38,332 nt of DNA from NCBI RefSeq assembly GCF_014697585.1, contig NZ_JACJSB010000037.1, positions 1 through 38,332 of the forward strand, read 5' to 3'. The notes below the pieces were generated by a model. It was not told the DNA's origin. It worked only from the letters and a program-made list of their open reading frames with translations, and ran no database searches. Positions 1 to 9,124 of the stretch are shown piece after piece; the first letter of the stretch is position 1; the number at the start of each line of letters is the position of its first letter. The DNA is from Dolichospermum sp. FACHB-1091 (lineage in GTDB: Bacteria; Cyanobacteriota; Cyanobacteriia; Cyanobacteriales; Nostocaceae). Made by a program: the position numbers and the translations under genes.

Positions 1-129
1 GTACATCTTAAGCCCCCTCCTCGCACCCCCCTCAATCCCCCCGCTGCGGGGGGAAGAAAAGGATAAATTTTTGATATTGGAGGGGGTTGGGGGTGGGGTT
101 CTTGTACCTCATAACATCGGGAAATGCTG
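1..129 (-). mobile_element. MITE copy 1 (left end cut by window edge)
   Basis: This is a non-coding miniature element, reverse complement in orientation to the copies at 2683 and 31097. Its right end (CAGCA when read inward) abuts TA at 130-131. The inner part of the terminal repeat, TTATGAGGTAC, is visible at the right end; the window starts inside the left terminal repeat at GTAC. Over the shared 129 bases it differs from the copy at 2683 at only three positions, so the two moved or were copied recently. The centre holds a perfect GC-rich hairpin (CCCCCCGC/GCGGGGGG). If complete it would be 151 bp. No transposase lies in or near it, so mobilisation in trans is inferred. TA duplications suggest the IS630/Tc1-mariner group. 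Confidence 0.85.
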
Positions 130-337
130 TAGCTTGATAGGTATTCGCGTCTTTTAAGGTTTTAAATAAAACATTATCCACAAAATCAAGTAAAGTATCC
201 CCCGTGATTCCTTCCGCGTCTGTAGCCCAATTTCGCCAGCGTAAAGCCTCTGGAATGGGATAATGGTAATTATCATCTAATAGTTCATATTCGGCTTCTC
301 TGTCGTCAAAAATCTTCATGAATATCATCCATATAAA
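130..337 (-). pseudogene. hsdM: hsdM fragment (type I DNA methyltransferase remnant)
   Basis: Read on the minus strand, this stretch encodes [20 protein letters not shown] followed by a segment containing PEALRWRNWA and EGITGDTLLDFV. That is the characteristic early part of the HsdM methylation subunit of type I restriction systems, which transfers methyl groups to adenine. The first 35-40 residues of the family are absent. The homology starts abruptly inside the 3' end of hsdR, in a different frame, and stops at MITE copy 1. None of the SAM-binding or NPPF catalytic motifs is present, so this piece cannot be a methylase. A deletion joining hsdR to an internal part of hsdM is the simplest explanation. 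Whether more hsdM lies beyond the left edge cannot be seen. Confidence 0.8.
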
Positions 338-2648
338 GTTGATTTTTTAACTCCTGTAATGCCTCTAAATACTTTTGTTTATTACCAAATAAATTGACAA
401 TTTCCATAGGTGTACCTATTTTATCAAAGGGTTGCACTTTTAAATCATTTATATCTTCAATATTTTCAATCCCTTCGTCTGCATATTTATCTAAAAGTGC
501 ATTTAAAACCCCACGGGCTTTTTCACTGTATTTATGAAAGTAATCACGCTGACGTACTTTTTTAGCCCGTTCTTGACGACTTAACGCCGGTTGGTCAAAA
601 GCCAGATGACAAATTAAATCAAAAGGATCAAAATCCTTACCCACTTCTTCTGCTAATGCTTCTAATAAAATACCCTGTTCATTCAATTCTTGAATAATAA
701 CTTGTTTCAGTTCTACCGCATTCCAACGCCCGATAAATTTATCTAAAGTCGTAAATTCTTGTTGGACAGTTTTCCGAGTATAGTCCTTAAGAGATTCGGT
801 AATTAATTTACCATCTTTACTGCGATAAAGTGTCCTTTCAGAAACTATATCAACATTCACAGCTACAGGTACAAATTTAACTTGCTTTTGTCCTGATTTT
901 TCAGGTAAATCATCAAGATTATTATCTCCATTATCATCTGGAGGTACGGGAGAATCCCCTGTTTGTGGTTCATATATTTGTACAGGTTCACCATCAAAAT
1001 CTGGATCTAAAAACAACTTAGTCGCTTTTTTAAAATCCATAATTGTGAAATATGTTTTATCAAATTCTTCATTAATTCTTGTGCCTCTACCAATGATTTG
1101 TTTAAACTCAGTCGGTGAATTAATTTCTTTATCTAAAACAATTAATTTACAGGTTTGGGCATCTACTCCTGTAGTCATTAATTTCGATGTCGTCACAATC
1201 ACGGGATAGGGACTTTCTGGTAAAATAAAGTTATCTAATTCGGCTTTTCCCTGTTCATCATCTCCCGTAATTCGCATAATATATTTACGATTTTTGGCAA
1301 CCAAATCACCATTTTCATTAATTAAAGCCTGACGCATTCTTTCCGCGTGGTCTATATCTTCACAGAAAACAATAGTTTTATCAAATCGGTTAGTAGCTTT
1401 GAGAAATTCAGTAATCTTTTTCGCCACTAAAACATCTCGATTTTCTAATATTAATGTGCGGTTAATATCTTTTTGGCTGTAAAGTTTATCTGCAATTAAT
1501 CGCTGATATTTATCTAATTCTCCCGGTGCTGGTTGCCAGCCTTCTAAGTCTTTATCAATATCAATTCTGACAACTTTATAAGGTGCTAAAAATCCATCTT
1601 CTATGCCCTGTTTCAGAGAATAAGTATAAATGGGTTGGCCAAAATAATCTATATTAGAAACTTCTTTAGTTTCCTTGGGTGTAGCTGTTAAACCGATTTG
1701 GGTAGCAGCAGAAAAATATTCTAAAATTTCCCGCCATGCAGAATCATCAGCCGCGCTACCACGATGACATTCATCAATGATAATTAAATCAAAGAATCCC
1801 TTAGAGAATTGTTTATAAATATTTTTAGATTCCTCCGTTCCTGATACACCTTGATAAAGGGCTAAATAAATTTCATAGGCTGTATTTACCTGACGTTTAG
1901 TGATTTTCGTCATGGTAGAACCAAAGGGTTTAAAATCATTGGTTTTAGTTTGGTCTATGAGAATATTTCTATCTGCTAAAAATAGGATTCTGGTTTTAGT
2001 TTTAGATTTCCATAACCGCCAAATAATTTGAAAGGCTGTGAAGGTTTTCCCCGTACCTGTAGCCATAACTAATAATATCCTGTTTTCACCTTGAGCGATC
2101 GCTTCTACAGTTTTATTAATAGCAATTTGTTGATAATAACGGGGTGATTTACCACTACCATCATCATAATAACTTTGGGTAACAATAGGCTGTAATTGAT
2201 CATCAATATTTTTCCATTGACAATAACGTTGCCATAATTCTTGAGGGGTGGGAAATTTATCTAAAGGAATTTCTCTTTCTATAATTCCTGATGTTAAAGT
2301 TCTATCATGTTCTAAAAATGCGTCACCATTGGAACTGTAAACAAAAGGTATATCTAACATTTCTGCATAATTAAGCGCTTGCTGCATTCCACTTCCCACA
2401 CTGTGGTTATTATCTTTCGCTTCAATGACAGCAATTTTGATATTAGGTTTGTAATAAAGAATATAATCAGCGCGTTTACTTTCACCCCTATGAACCATTT
2501 TCCCCCTTACATAAATCTGTCCTGCGGTAAAGGTGACTTCTTCACGGATTTGGGTGTATAAATTCCATCCTGATGTTTGCACTATGGCAGGAGTGATGTA
2601 TTTAGTACAGATGTCGCGCTCACTGAGGGCTTTCTTGTCAAAGTCCAT
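306..2648 (-). CDS. hsdR: Type I restriction enzyme R subunit HsdR
   Basis: This is the motor and nuclease subunit of a type I restriction complex, which translocates and cuts unmodified DNA and normally needs HsdM and HsdS. About 780 residues, near full length for the EcoEI-like family. An N-terminal PD-(D/E)XK nuclease shows D61 and E76-A-K78. The helicase has Walker A ATGTGKT (196-202), DECH (292-295), GLTATP (319-324) and QIIGRGTR (517-524). An EcoEI_R-type C-terminal region follows. The start chosen is ATG 2648 ([10 protein letters not shown]). The open frame continues up to 2873, but that extension is translated MITE sequence, and with the MITE removed it meets a stop. The last residues (MDDIHEDF) are read out of frame from hsdM sequence, so the C-terminus was altered by a deletion. 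With no intact hsdM or hsdS in view, activity is doubtful. Confidence 0.92.
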   Translation of the reverse strand: MDFDKKALSERDICTKYITPAIVQTSGWNLYTQIREEVTFTAGQIYVRGKMVHRGESKRADYILYYKPNIKIAVIEAKDNNHSVGSGMQQALNYAEMLDIPFVYSSNGDAFLEHDRTLTSGIIEREIPLDKFPTPQELWQRYCQWKNIDDQLQPIVTQSYYDDGSGKSPRYYQQIAINKTVEAIAQGENRILLVMATGTGKTFTAFQIIWRLWKSKTKTRILFLADRNILIDQTKTNDFKPFGSTMTKITKRQVNTAYEIYLALYQGVSGTEESKNIYKQFSKGFFDLIIIDECHRGSAADDSAWREILEYFSAATQIGLTATPKETKEVSNIDYFGQPIYTYSLKQGIEDGFLAPYKVVRIDIDKDLEGWQPAPGELDKYQRLIADKLYSQKDINRTLILENRDVLVAKKITEFLKATNRFDKTIVFCEDIDHAERMRQALINENGDLVAKNRKYIMRITGDDEQGKAELDNFILPESPYPVIVTTSKLMTTGVDAQTCKLIVLDKEINSPTEFKQIIGRGTRINEEFDKTYFTIMDFKKATKLFLDPDFDGEPVQIYEPQTGDSPVPPDDNGDNNLDDLPEKSGQKQVKFVPVAVNVDIVSERTLYRSKDGKLITESLKDYTRKTVQQEFTTLDKFIGRWNAVELKQVIIQELNEQGILLEALAEEVGKDFDPFDLICHLAFDQPALSRQERAKKVRQRDYFHKYSEKARGVLNALLDKYADEGIENIEDINDLKVQPFDKIGTPMEIVNLFGNKQKYLEALQELKNQLYMDDIHEDF

Positions 2649-2682
2649 AGGATTTATTTTTGTGATGTCTTCAGCACATATA

Positions 2683-2833
2683 CAGCACTTCCCGATGTTA
2701 TGAGGTACAAGAACCCCACCCCCAACCCCCTCCAATATCAAAAGTTTATCCTTTTCTTCCCCCCGCAGCGGGGGGATTGAGGGGGGTGCGGGGAGGGGGC
2801 TTAAGATGTACCTCATAAGAGCGAAAACCCCTG
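2683..2833 (+). mobile_element. MITE copy 2, upstream of hsdR
   Basis: A complete 151-bp element from CAG to CTG, flanked by TA at 2681-2682 and 2834-2835. The two ends align as 27-bp imperfect inverted repeats that share the 11-bp core TTATGAGGTAC. The interior is C-rich then G-rich with a perfect 8-bp-stem hairpin at about 2759-2775. It sits 35 bp upstream of the hsdR start codon and separates that gene from whatever promoter lay further upstream. On paper, removing it with one TA rejoins the flanks as CACATATTACC. One frame through it is open and yields spurious peptides containing [10 protein letters not shown]. Confidence 0.88.
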
Positions 2834-3051
2834 TATTACCTATTGTATCAGTAACCGCAATTTTGACAATCATTAACCCCCTGACATTAAAAAAATTTTT
2901 GAATATTGTCTGAATATTGTCTAAAATATTGTAAATTTTTGTAAAATTGATGTCTTTAAAACTAGAAATATGCCTATTAGATAGCTAAACTAACAAAAAG
3001 TGCGTCTGTACTCTTAACAATCAAAATTCGCAATGTGGCACAATAGCTTGA

Positions 3052-6000
3052 ATGATTCCAGTTCAACTTATCATTAAAAACTTTCTCAGTTACCGTGATG
3101 CAGCTTTAGATTTTAGCGGTTTGCATACGGCGTGTATTTGTGGTTCTAATGGTGCGGGAAAATCTTCCCTTTTAGAAGCTATTACTTGGGCAATTTGGGG
3201 CGAAAGCCGTGCTACTGTCGAGGATGATGTCATTCATGCTGGTGCAAAAGAAGTCCGCATTGATTTCACTTTTCAAAGTGGTCAGCAAACTTATCGGGTA
3301 ATTCGCAACCGGGTCAGGGGTGGAACTAGCATTTTAGAATTTCAAATTGAAACTCCTGGGGGGTTTCGTCCCTTGACGGGTAAGGGGTTAAAAGCCACTC
3401 AGGATGTAATTCTCGAACATATTAAGTTAGATTATGAGACTTTTATTAATTCTGCTTATTTACGTCAAGGGAAAGCCGACGAGTTTATGCTCAAACGTCC
3501 CACGGAACGTAAGGAAATTTTAGCGGAATTATTAAAATTAAATCAGTATGATGAATTAGAAGAACGAGCCAAGGATAGTTTTAAACTTTTCAAGGGACGA
3601 GGGGAGGAATTAGAACGTTCTTTGGAAAATATCAAAATTCAACTCCAAGAACGGGAAACAACGGAAAACCAACGGACTGAGTTAGAAGCGCAACTACAGG
3701 ATTTACAACAGGTACAAACTTTTGAGAATAATCAATTACAAAGTTTACAGGTTATTCAACATCAAAGACAAAATTGGGAACAAGAATTAAATTTTGTGCG
3801 CCAACGATATGCTAATCTTACCCAAGATAGCGATCGCTTAAAACAAGAACAATTATCTGTAAAATCCCAATTAACAGAATTAGAAAAGATTTTAAATCAA
3901 CAAGCGGAGATTGAAGCTGGTTATACTCAGTATCAAAATTTGCGCTTTCAAGAAGAAATTTTCGCGGACAAATTTGAACAACATACCCGCGCTACCAATG
4001 CAAAACAACAAAAACAACAACAGCTATATAAGCAAATTCAAGATTTAGAACGCCAATTACAAAAAGCTGAAGCCGAATTAACAGCTTTAGAACAGCAAGA
4101 ACTAGAAATTGTCCAAATCCTCAGTAAATCTGGAGATATAGAAGCAGCTTTATTACAATTAAATAACGCCCGTCAGCATTTAGCCAATTTAGATCAATTG
4201 CAAATGCAAGTAACACCATTATTACAACAAAGAGCAAATCTACAAACTCAATTAGATCGCACTCATGCTAGTTTATTAGCACAGTTAGAGCAAAAACAAG
4301 CCGAAGAAAAGAAATTACAAAATAAACATCATCGTCAACCCCAAATAGAAAAAGAAATAACAGAGGTAGAAAAGCAAATTGAAGAACTAGATAAAAAGCG
4401 AGTTTATCTGCAAAGAGTAAAAGAAAAAGGACAGGAAAAACGACACTTTTTTGAACGGTTACAAGCCCACCAAGGAGATTATGAAAAATTATTAGTAGAA
4501 CTAGAACAAAAACTGCAAATGTTACAAAATCCCGATGCTACTTGTCCCTTATGTGAACGTCCTTTAAATGAACATCATTGGAGTCGAGTTGTTGAAAAAA
4601 CCCAATCAGAATATGAAGATACCCAAGGACAATTTTGGGTAGTACGGGAACAAATTGCGGTTTCAGATCGGGAAATTCAGGTACTCAGACAAGAATATCG
4701 AGAAATAGACCAAAAGTTATCCGGTTATGACTCATTGCGAGAAAAACGGGGACAATTAGCTGCCCAATTACAGGGGATAATGGATATCCAACAACAGTTA
4801 ATGCAAGTTATTTCTGAAAAAGAACAGTTAGAAATTTGCTTACAAACAGGTGATTATGCACCAGAAAAACAAGCAGAAATTCAAGAATTAGATCAATATA
4901 TTCAACAACTTAATTATCATGAACAAGATCACGCCCTCGCTCGCAATGAAGTAGAAAGATTGCGCTGGGCAGAAATTAAACAAGGGGAAATTAAAGAAGC
5001 AATAAAAAGGCAGAAAAAACTAACAACTAGAAAACCAGAATTAACAGCAAATATTACTCAATTACAATGGCAAATCCAACAGGAACAAATTGATTCTGAT
5101 TGTGCTAAAGAAATCGCTAATTTAGAACAACAGATTGCAGAAATTGGCTACAGTTCAGAACAACATAATTATCTGCGTCAAGCTGTGCGTCAAGGGCAAA
5201 CTTGGCAGTTACGTCATCAACAATTATTATCCGCACAAGCCCAAGATCCCCAATTAAGAAGTAAATGGCAAGATTTAGGAGATTCCTTAGCAAGAATTGA
5301 CAAAGAAAGACAAATACTAACTGCAAAAATTGATGATATTGTTAAACAATTAACTGACAGTGCTAACCCCACAGCCCAAATTAATAATTTAGAACAGCAA
5401 ATAGCAAATCGCAGACGAGAACTAGATCATAAAATCTCTCATTTGGGACAATTAAAACAAATGTCGCTGCAATTGGCAACCCTACAAAATCAATATGAAC
5501 AAGAAATAGAACAATTGCAAATTTGTAAACAGCAACAGCGTGTTTACCAAGAATTAGCTCAAGCTTTTGGCAAAAATGGGATTCAAGCTTTAATGATTGA
5601 AAATGTTTTACCCCAATTGGAAGCAGAAGCCAATCAATTACTTTCTCGCTTGAGTGCGAATCAATTTCACGTCCAATTTATCACCCAAAAAGCGGGACGT
5701 AGTGGTAAATCCAGCAAGAAAAATGCTAAATTAATAGATACATTAGATATTTTAATTGCTGACGCGAGGGGAACAAGGTCTTATGAAACTTATTCGGGAG
5801 GAGAAGCTTTTAGAATTAATTTTGCTATTCGTTTAGCTTTAGCCAAATTATTAGCACAAAGAGCAGGGGCATCATTACAATTATTAGTAGTAGATGAAGG
5901 TTTTGGTACTCAAGACGGGGAAGGATGTGATCGTCTAATTGCTGCTATTAATGCCATATCATCCGATTTTGCCTGTATCTTAACTGTAACTCATATGCCT

Positions 6001-6078
6001 CACTTAAAAGAAGCCTTCCAAGCCAGAATTGAAGTCAGTAAAAATCAGCAAGGTTCACAGTTACAATTATTAATGTAA
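3052..6078 (+). CDS. sbcC: SbcC-type exonuclease subunit (Rad50-like SMC ATPase)
   Basis: This is the ATPase subunit of the SbcCD (Rad50-Mre11 like) complex, which opens DNA hairpins and processes ends with the SbcD nuclease. The 1008 residues begin with an SMC N-lobe carrying Walker A GSNGAGKSS (31-39). Glutamine-rich coiled coils follow on both sides of a zinc-hook CPLC near residue 498. The C-lobe has the ABC signature TYSGGEAF (about 914), Walker B LLVVDEGFG (about 945) and the switch histidine in TVTHMPH (about 979). All functional motifs are intact. The ATG at 3052 gives the expected N-terminus directly before the P-loop. No sbcD is in the window; in cyanobacteria it is often elsewhere. 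An AT-rich 178-bp gap separates it from the end of the open frame upstream of hsdR, and the two genes are divergent. Confidence 0.95.
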   Translation: MIPVQLIIKNFLSYRDAALDFSGLHTACICGSNGAGKSSLLEAITWAIWGESRATVEDDVIHAGAKEVRIDFTFQSGQQTYRVIRNRVRGGTSILEFQIETPGGFRPLTGKGLKATQDVILEHIKLDYETFINSAYLRQGKADEFMLKRPTERKEILAELLKLNQYDELEERAKDSFKLFKGRGEELERSLENIKIQLQERETTENQRTELEAQLQDLQQVQTFENNQLQSLQVIQHQRQNWEQELNFVRQRYANLTQDSDRLKQEQLSVKSQLTELEKILNQQAEIEAGYTQYQNLRFQEEIFADKFEQHTRATNAKQQKQQQLYKQIQDLERQLQKAEAELTALEQQELEIVQILSKSGDIEAALLQLNNARQHLANLDQLQMQVTPLLQQRANLQTQLDRTHASLLAQLEQKQAEEKKLQNKHHRQPQIEKEITEVEKQIEELDKKRVYLQRVKEKGQEKRHFFERLQAHQGDYEKLLVELEQKLQMLQNPDATCPLCERPLNEHHWSRVVEKTQSEYEDTQGQFWVVREQIAVSDREIQVLRQEYREIDQKLSGYDSLREKRGQLAAQLQGIMDIQQQLMQVISEKEQLEICLQTGDYAPEKQAEIQELDQYIQQLNYHEQDHALARNEVERLRWAEIKQGEIKEAIKRQKKLTTRKPELTANITQLQWQIQQEQIDSDCAKEIANLEQQIAEIGYSSEQHNYLRQAVRQGQTWQLRHQQLLSAQAQDPQLRSKWQDLGDSLARIDKERQILTAKIDDIVKQLTDSANPTAQINNLEQQIANRRRELDHKISHLGQLKQMSLQLATLQNQYEQEIEQLQICKQQQRVYQELAQAFGKNGIQALMIENVLPQLEAEANQLLSRLSANQFHVQFITQKAGRSGKSSKKNAKLIDTLDILIADARGTRSYETYSGGEAFRINFAIRLALAKLLAQRAGASLQLLVVDEGFGTQDGEGCDRLIAAINAISSDFACILTVTHMPHLKEAFQARIEVSKNQQGSQLQLLM

Positions 6079-6219
6079 TTTATTAATGTAATTTCCATCT
6101 CTTAATTCTGCCCTTGGGTTGGAAATGGTCTTTGCTCCTTTGCCTCTTGGTGCGAAACCTCAGATTAAAAAACACCACCTAACTGAGATAATAAAAAAAA
6201 TAAAAATATTTATCTACTC

Positions 6220-6897
6220 ATGCTGAGATTAATTACTGACTTTGACGGTCCAATTATGGATGTTTCGGAACGATACTACCGTGTTTATCAGTTGTGTCTA
6301 GAGAAAACCCGATATCCGGGGCAAACAATTACAGAACTTTCTAAAGCTGAATTTTGGCAACTGAAGCGATCGCATACCCCTGAACTTCAAATTGCCTTAA
6401 AATCGGGTTTAGATGCCCAGCAAGGGCAAAAATTCACCCAAATCCGCAAACAAACAGTCCATACTCTACCCTACTTCCAATATGATAGCTTGATCCCCAC
6501 TGCATTAGCAGCACTTAACAAAGTTCAGGCTGCTGGTATTGATTTAGCAGTGATGACTATGCGGAGGGTACGAGAATTAGACTATGCTTTTAGTCAGCAC
6601 AATTTAGGTGAGTTTTTCCCGGAAAACCGCCGTTATTGTCTCAGTAATGACTATGTAAAAACCCGTGATGTCGAAGATAAACCTTTATTAATGGCTAGAG
6701 CATTAGCTGAACTCCCCCCTGCGGCTGATACTTGGATGGTAGGAGACACAGAGGCCGATATCGCGGCCGCTAAAAAACATGATATTAAAATTATTGCTGT
6801 TGAGTCTGGTATCCGCGATCGCACTCAACTAGCATCATATCAACCTGATATGATTCTTCCAGATTTAAAAACTGTGGTGGATTATCTCTTCAACTAG
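6220..6897 (+). CDS. HAD-family hydrolase
   Basis: A 225-residue haloacid dehalogenase superfamily protein, probably a phosphatase. Motif I is DFDGP at 7-11, where the nucleophile D7 and acid D9 are present and the usual threonine after DG is proline. Motif II is T113 in VMTMR. The motif III lysine is probably K154, and motif IV is GDTEAD at 165-170. An all-alpha cap of about 90 residues sits between motifs I and II, as in subclass I enzymes. No signal peptide is present, so it is cytosolic. The substrate cannot be read from sequence. It is transcribed alone, with a hairpin between its stop and the convergent gene downstream. Confidence 0.85.
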   Translation: MLRLITDFDGPIMDVSERYYRVYQLCLEKTRYPGQTITELSKAEFWQLKRSHTPELQIALKSGLDAQQGQKFTQIRKQTVHTLPYFQYDSLIPTALAALNKVQAAGIDLAVMTMRRVRELDYAFSQHNLGEFFPENRRYCLSNDYVKTRDVEDKPLLMARALAELPPAADTWMVGDTEADIAAAKKHDIKIIAVESGIRDRTQLASYQPDMILPDLKTVVDYLFN

Positions 6898-6910
6898 CAG
6901 CGATAACAAT

Positions 6911-6943
6911 AATGGGTAATCGGTCATTAACCAATTACCCATT
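6911..6943. terminator. Hairpin between convergent genes
   Basis: A perfect 10-bp stem (AATGGGTAAT / ATTACCCATT) lies in the 48-bp gap between the stop codons of two convergent genes, with an extra GGT/ACC pairing inside the loop. The position and symmetry fit a bidirectional terminator. There is no long T run, so factor-independent efficiency is uncertain. Confidence 0.5.
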
Positions 6944-6945
6944 AA

Positions 6946-7575
6946 CTAACGTAAAAAGCTGCTTACTAACCACATGAATATGAAAGTCAAAAGCGTTGAA
7001 AATTGATTCCCTGTCAAATTTATCAATGGTAATAGTAGTGGTAATATCGAGCCAGCAATTAAACCGCCAACAGTTAAGCCGATAATTAAACTAACCAGTG
7101 TGAATAAAACCGCTCGACCAAATTTACCTTCCTTGCGATTGAGGAAGTAAACACCAGCACCTACTCCAACTACCAATGCGAGTTGCAAAACCTGCTCAGT
7201 ACCACCGGGATAAAACAGACTAATCGCACCCAAACCCAGATAACAGAACCCTGGTAATAGTACATCAGTCAATGTTGGCCTATCCAAACTTCTTTGCAGC
7301 CATTCAGGGGCTTGTTGGCTAGGGGTTAGACCTGCTTGGGGAATAGATCTAACTCGCATTTCTGGAAATCGGATGCGCTCAGGTACTTTGATTTTCCCTT
7401 CTTGGCGCATCCGCAGGCGCTCCATTAAAATCGCATCATAAGCGGCTTCAATGGCTTCTCGGCTATTACTCTCACCACCATATTTTTCTAATAGGCGATT
7501 TCGAGCTTCCTGAATTTCATCGAAGCTTGCGTCTTCTGATACCCCAATTTTTTCGTAGGGACTTTGATCACTCAT
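6946..7575 (-). CDS. CPP1-like (DUF3353) J-like membrane protein
   Basis: The 209 residues start with a J-domain-like helical region (about 5-60: SPYEKIGVSEDASFDEIQ then AIEAAYDAIL) that lacks the HPD motif of true DnaJ proteins. Four hydrophobic segments follow at roughly 103-122, 127-145, 153-180 and 186-207. This arrangement matches the CPP1-like/CDF1 family of cyanobacteria and plastids. Plant CPP1 acts as a holdase chaperone for protochlorophyllide oxidoreductase, so a thylakoid or cytoplasmic-membrane chaperone role is inferred here from family knowledge. It is preceded by a long gene-poor stretch that presumably holds its promoter. Confidence 0.85.
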   Translation of the reverse strand: MSDQSPYEKIGVSEDASFDEIQEARNRLLEKYGGESNSREAIEAAYDAILMERLRMRQEGKIKVPERIRFPEMRVRSIPQAGLTPSQQAPEWLQRSLDRPTLTDVLLPGFCYLGLGAISLFYPGGTEQVLQLALVVGVGAGVYFLNRKEGKFGRAVLFTLVSLIIGLTVGGLIAGSILPLLLPLINLTGNQFSTLLTFIFMWLVSSFLR

Positions 7576-7939
7576 GGGAGTTTATTACTTGAGCCTTAGT
7601 TCAGTGGCACTCTTTATTTTGCAAAAAAACAACTTTAGGTTTTATATTGATCAGAACAAATGCAAAAACGAAATTTACACAGGATACTCAACCTAAATAA
7701 ATAGTAACATTATCCTGCTCACTTCTGTGCTTTGAAACAGCCGGGAAGCAGATTTCTTTCCACAGGAGTACATTCCGATCTGGCAACGCGTATTCAATAA
7801 CTCTACACTAAATCATAAAAATCACAACACCCATACAACTGAGAACCTTTTGTTTAAGTTTTAGTTCTTATTTTTGGGATGAGATGATTTTCAATAATTG
7901 TGTATATTTTTATTATACAAAGGAGTCCGTATCTAACGG

Positions 7940-8182
7940 TTAATTGTCGAGAGTTGGATCATATCCAGTAGCTTTCAGAAGTAAAACCCCTGATTGACTG
8001 CCAATATATGTATCTCGACTAATCAGACCATCTATTTTATCCTTCGCTAATAATACTAGCATGAATTTGTTTAGTTGATCTAAAAATTTATTTGATTTAT
8101 TGAAAATATGTTCCCATACAAGTGCCGCTATGACAGCAGATTTTATCTGAATCAGTTTCAGTTCAGCGGGCAGGATGCCCAC
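7940..8182 (-). CDS. Possible small ORF, unrecognised
   Basis: An 80-residue frame (MGILPAELKL ... TGYDPTLDN). I do not recognise it. It has no signal peptide or clear domain, no good ribosome binding site, and its first codons overlap a GGGCA/TGCCC hairpin repeat. It may be the tail of a decayed gene or chance. Confidence 0.15.
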   Translation of the reverse strand: MGILPAELKLIQIKSAVIAALVWEHIFNKSNKFLDQLNKFMLVLLAKDKIDGLISRDTYIGSQSGVLLLKATGYDPTLDN

Positions 8183-8280
8183 CCCACCAATTTCTTCAAA
8201 TCATCAGGATCATCATCGTTGTCCCCTGTAGGTATTGAATTACTGCCAAAGTAGAACCTGGGTTCTTAGGCAATCATGTT

Positions 8281-8294
8281 TGTTAATTGTTAAT
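8281..8294 (+). promoter_or_regulatory. Tandem heptamer before response regulator
   Basis: Two adjacent copies of TGTTAAT lie 24-37 bases upstream of the regulator's start. OmpR-class regulators bind direct repeats, so an autoregulatory site is possible, but the spacing of 7 bp is shorter than the usual 10-11 bp. This is a weak suggestion. Confidence 0.2.
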
Positions 8295-8317
8295 CCTATG
8301 AACTTTTGTGAAAAATA

Positions 8318-9022
8318 ATGGTCATGGCTGCCGCCAAGATTCTTGTAGTTGACGACGATTCTGCGGTTCGGAATTTAATTCAACGTTTTTTGCTACAACA
8401 AAATTATCAAGTAGAGTCCGCCGAAGATGGTAAAATGGCTCTAGCCATTTTTGAGCAATTTAACCCTGATTTGGTGATTCTGGATGTAAATTTACCGGAT
8501 GCACTTGGCTTTAACCTTTGTCAAGAAATGCAAAATCGTAGTGGGGTATTTGTGCTACTACTGACTAGCAGGACAGATGAAGCCGATAAAATTCGCGGTT
8601 TTGCTAAGGGTGCTGACGACTACCTGACCAAGCCATTTGGTTTGGGAGAGTTAGAGGTCAGAGTAGGCGCAATTTTGAGGAGGCAGCGGGTTGTAGCTAA
8701 TACAGAACAGCAGCGCTTAGTCTTTGAAAAGCTGATAATTGATTCTGTGCGACGGGAAGTAATGGTTAATAATGAAACCATCCCTTTAACAGCGCTGGAG
8801 TTTGAATTGTTGCATTTTTTAGCTAGTCATCCGGGGCGAGTTTGGCGAAGAGCCGAACTCATCCAACAAGTTTGGGACTATGAATACGTCGGGGATCAAA
8901 GGGTTGTGGATGTCCATATCGGTCAAATTCGTAAGAAAATTGAGATAGATCCCACCCAATCAACGTTAATCCAGACCATACGTGGTGTAGGCTATAAGTT
9001 TGAATGCCCCACTTCACCGTAA
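8318..9022 (+). CDS. OmpR/PhoB-family response regulator
   Basis: This is a DNA-binding response regulator of 234 residues. The receiver domain (about 7-118) has the acidic pocket D12-D14, phospho-acceptor D56, T83 and K105. A winged-helix effector domain (about 135-230) ends with the typical IRGVGYKFE strand. No histidine kinase is adjacent, so it is an orphan whose partner lies elsewhere. ATG codons at 8318 and 8324 are both possible starts. It does not match RpaA or RpaB closely enough for me to name it. A 33-base hairpin follows the stop. Confidence 0.93.
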   Translation: MVMAAAKILVVDDDSAVRNLIQRFLLQQNYQVESAEDGKMALAIFEQFNPDLVILDVNLPDALGFNLCQEMQNRSGVFVLLLTSRTDEADKIRGFAKGADDYLTKPFGLGELEVRVGAILRRQRVVANTEQQRLVFEKLIIDSVRREVMVNNETIPLTALEFELLHFLASHPGRVWRRAELIQQVWDYEYVGDQRVVDVHIGQIRKKIEIDPTQSTLIQTIRGVGYKFECPTSP

Positions 9023-9040
9023 AACTAGTTGTAAACTTTA

Positions 9041-9073
9041 ACCACTTCCACATCTAAAAAGGGTGGGAGTGGT
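9041..9073. terminator. Hairpin after response regulator
   Basis: An 11-bp stem (ACCACTTCCAC / GTGGGAGTGGT, one G-U pair) with an 11-base A-rich loop begins 18 bases after the regulator's stop, between two convergent genes. It is a plausible terminator, but no T tract follows on the plus strand. Confidence 0.45.
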
Positions 9074-9124
9074 GACTAAATTTACGCGGTTAGCCTAACT
9101 TTGTGGTTGATTTGAGTACAGTTG

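Larger units (their letters stand above)
7576..8317. other. Gene-poor gap of about 740 bp
   Basis: No gene with a recognisable product lies here. The stretch is AT-rich and separates the divergent CPP1-like and response-regulator genes, so it must contain both promoters. A minus-strand frame at 7940-8182 could encode 80 residues. It matches nothing I recognise, and its start falls in a GGGCAGGATGCCC hairpin typical of dispersed cyanobacterial repeats, so it may be a remnant. No tRNA, riboswitch or transposase signature was seen. Confidence 0.6.

Noticed and set aside
2577-2780. Plus-strand 67-codon frame and similar MITE-derived frames (for example ending in PPQRGD)
   Set aside because: They are translations of the MITE and of antisense hsdR; the same peptide tail appears wherever the MITE inserts.
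7940-8182. 80-codon frame as a confident gene
   Set aside because: No recognisable family, no ribosome binding site, and the start falls in a hairpin repeat; kept only as a low-confidence entry.
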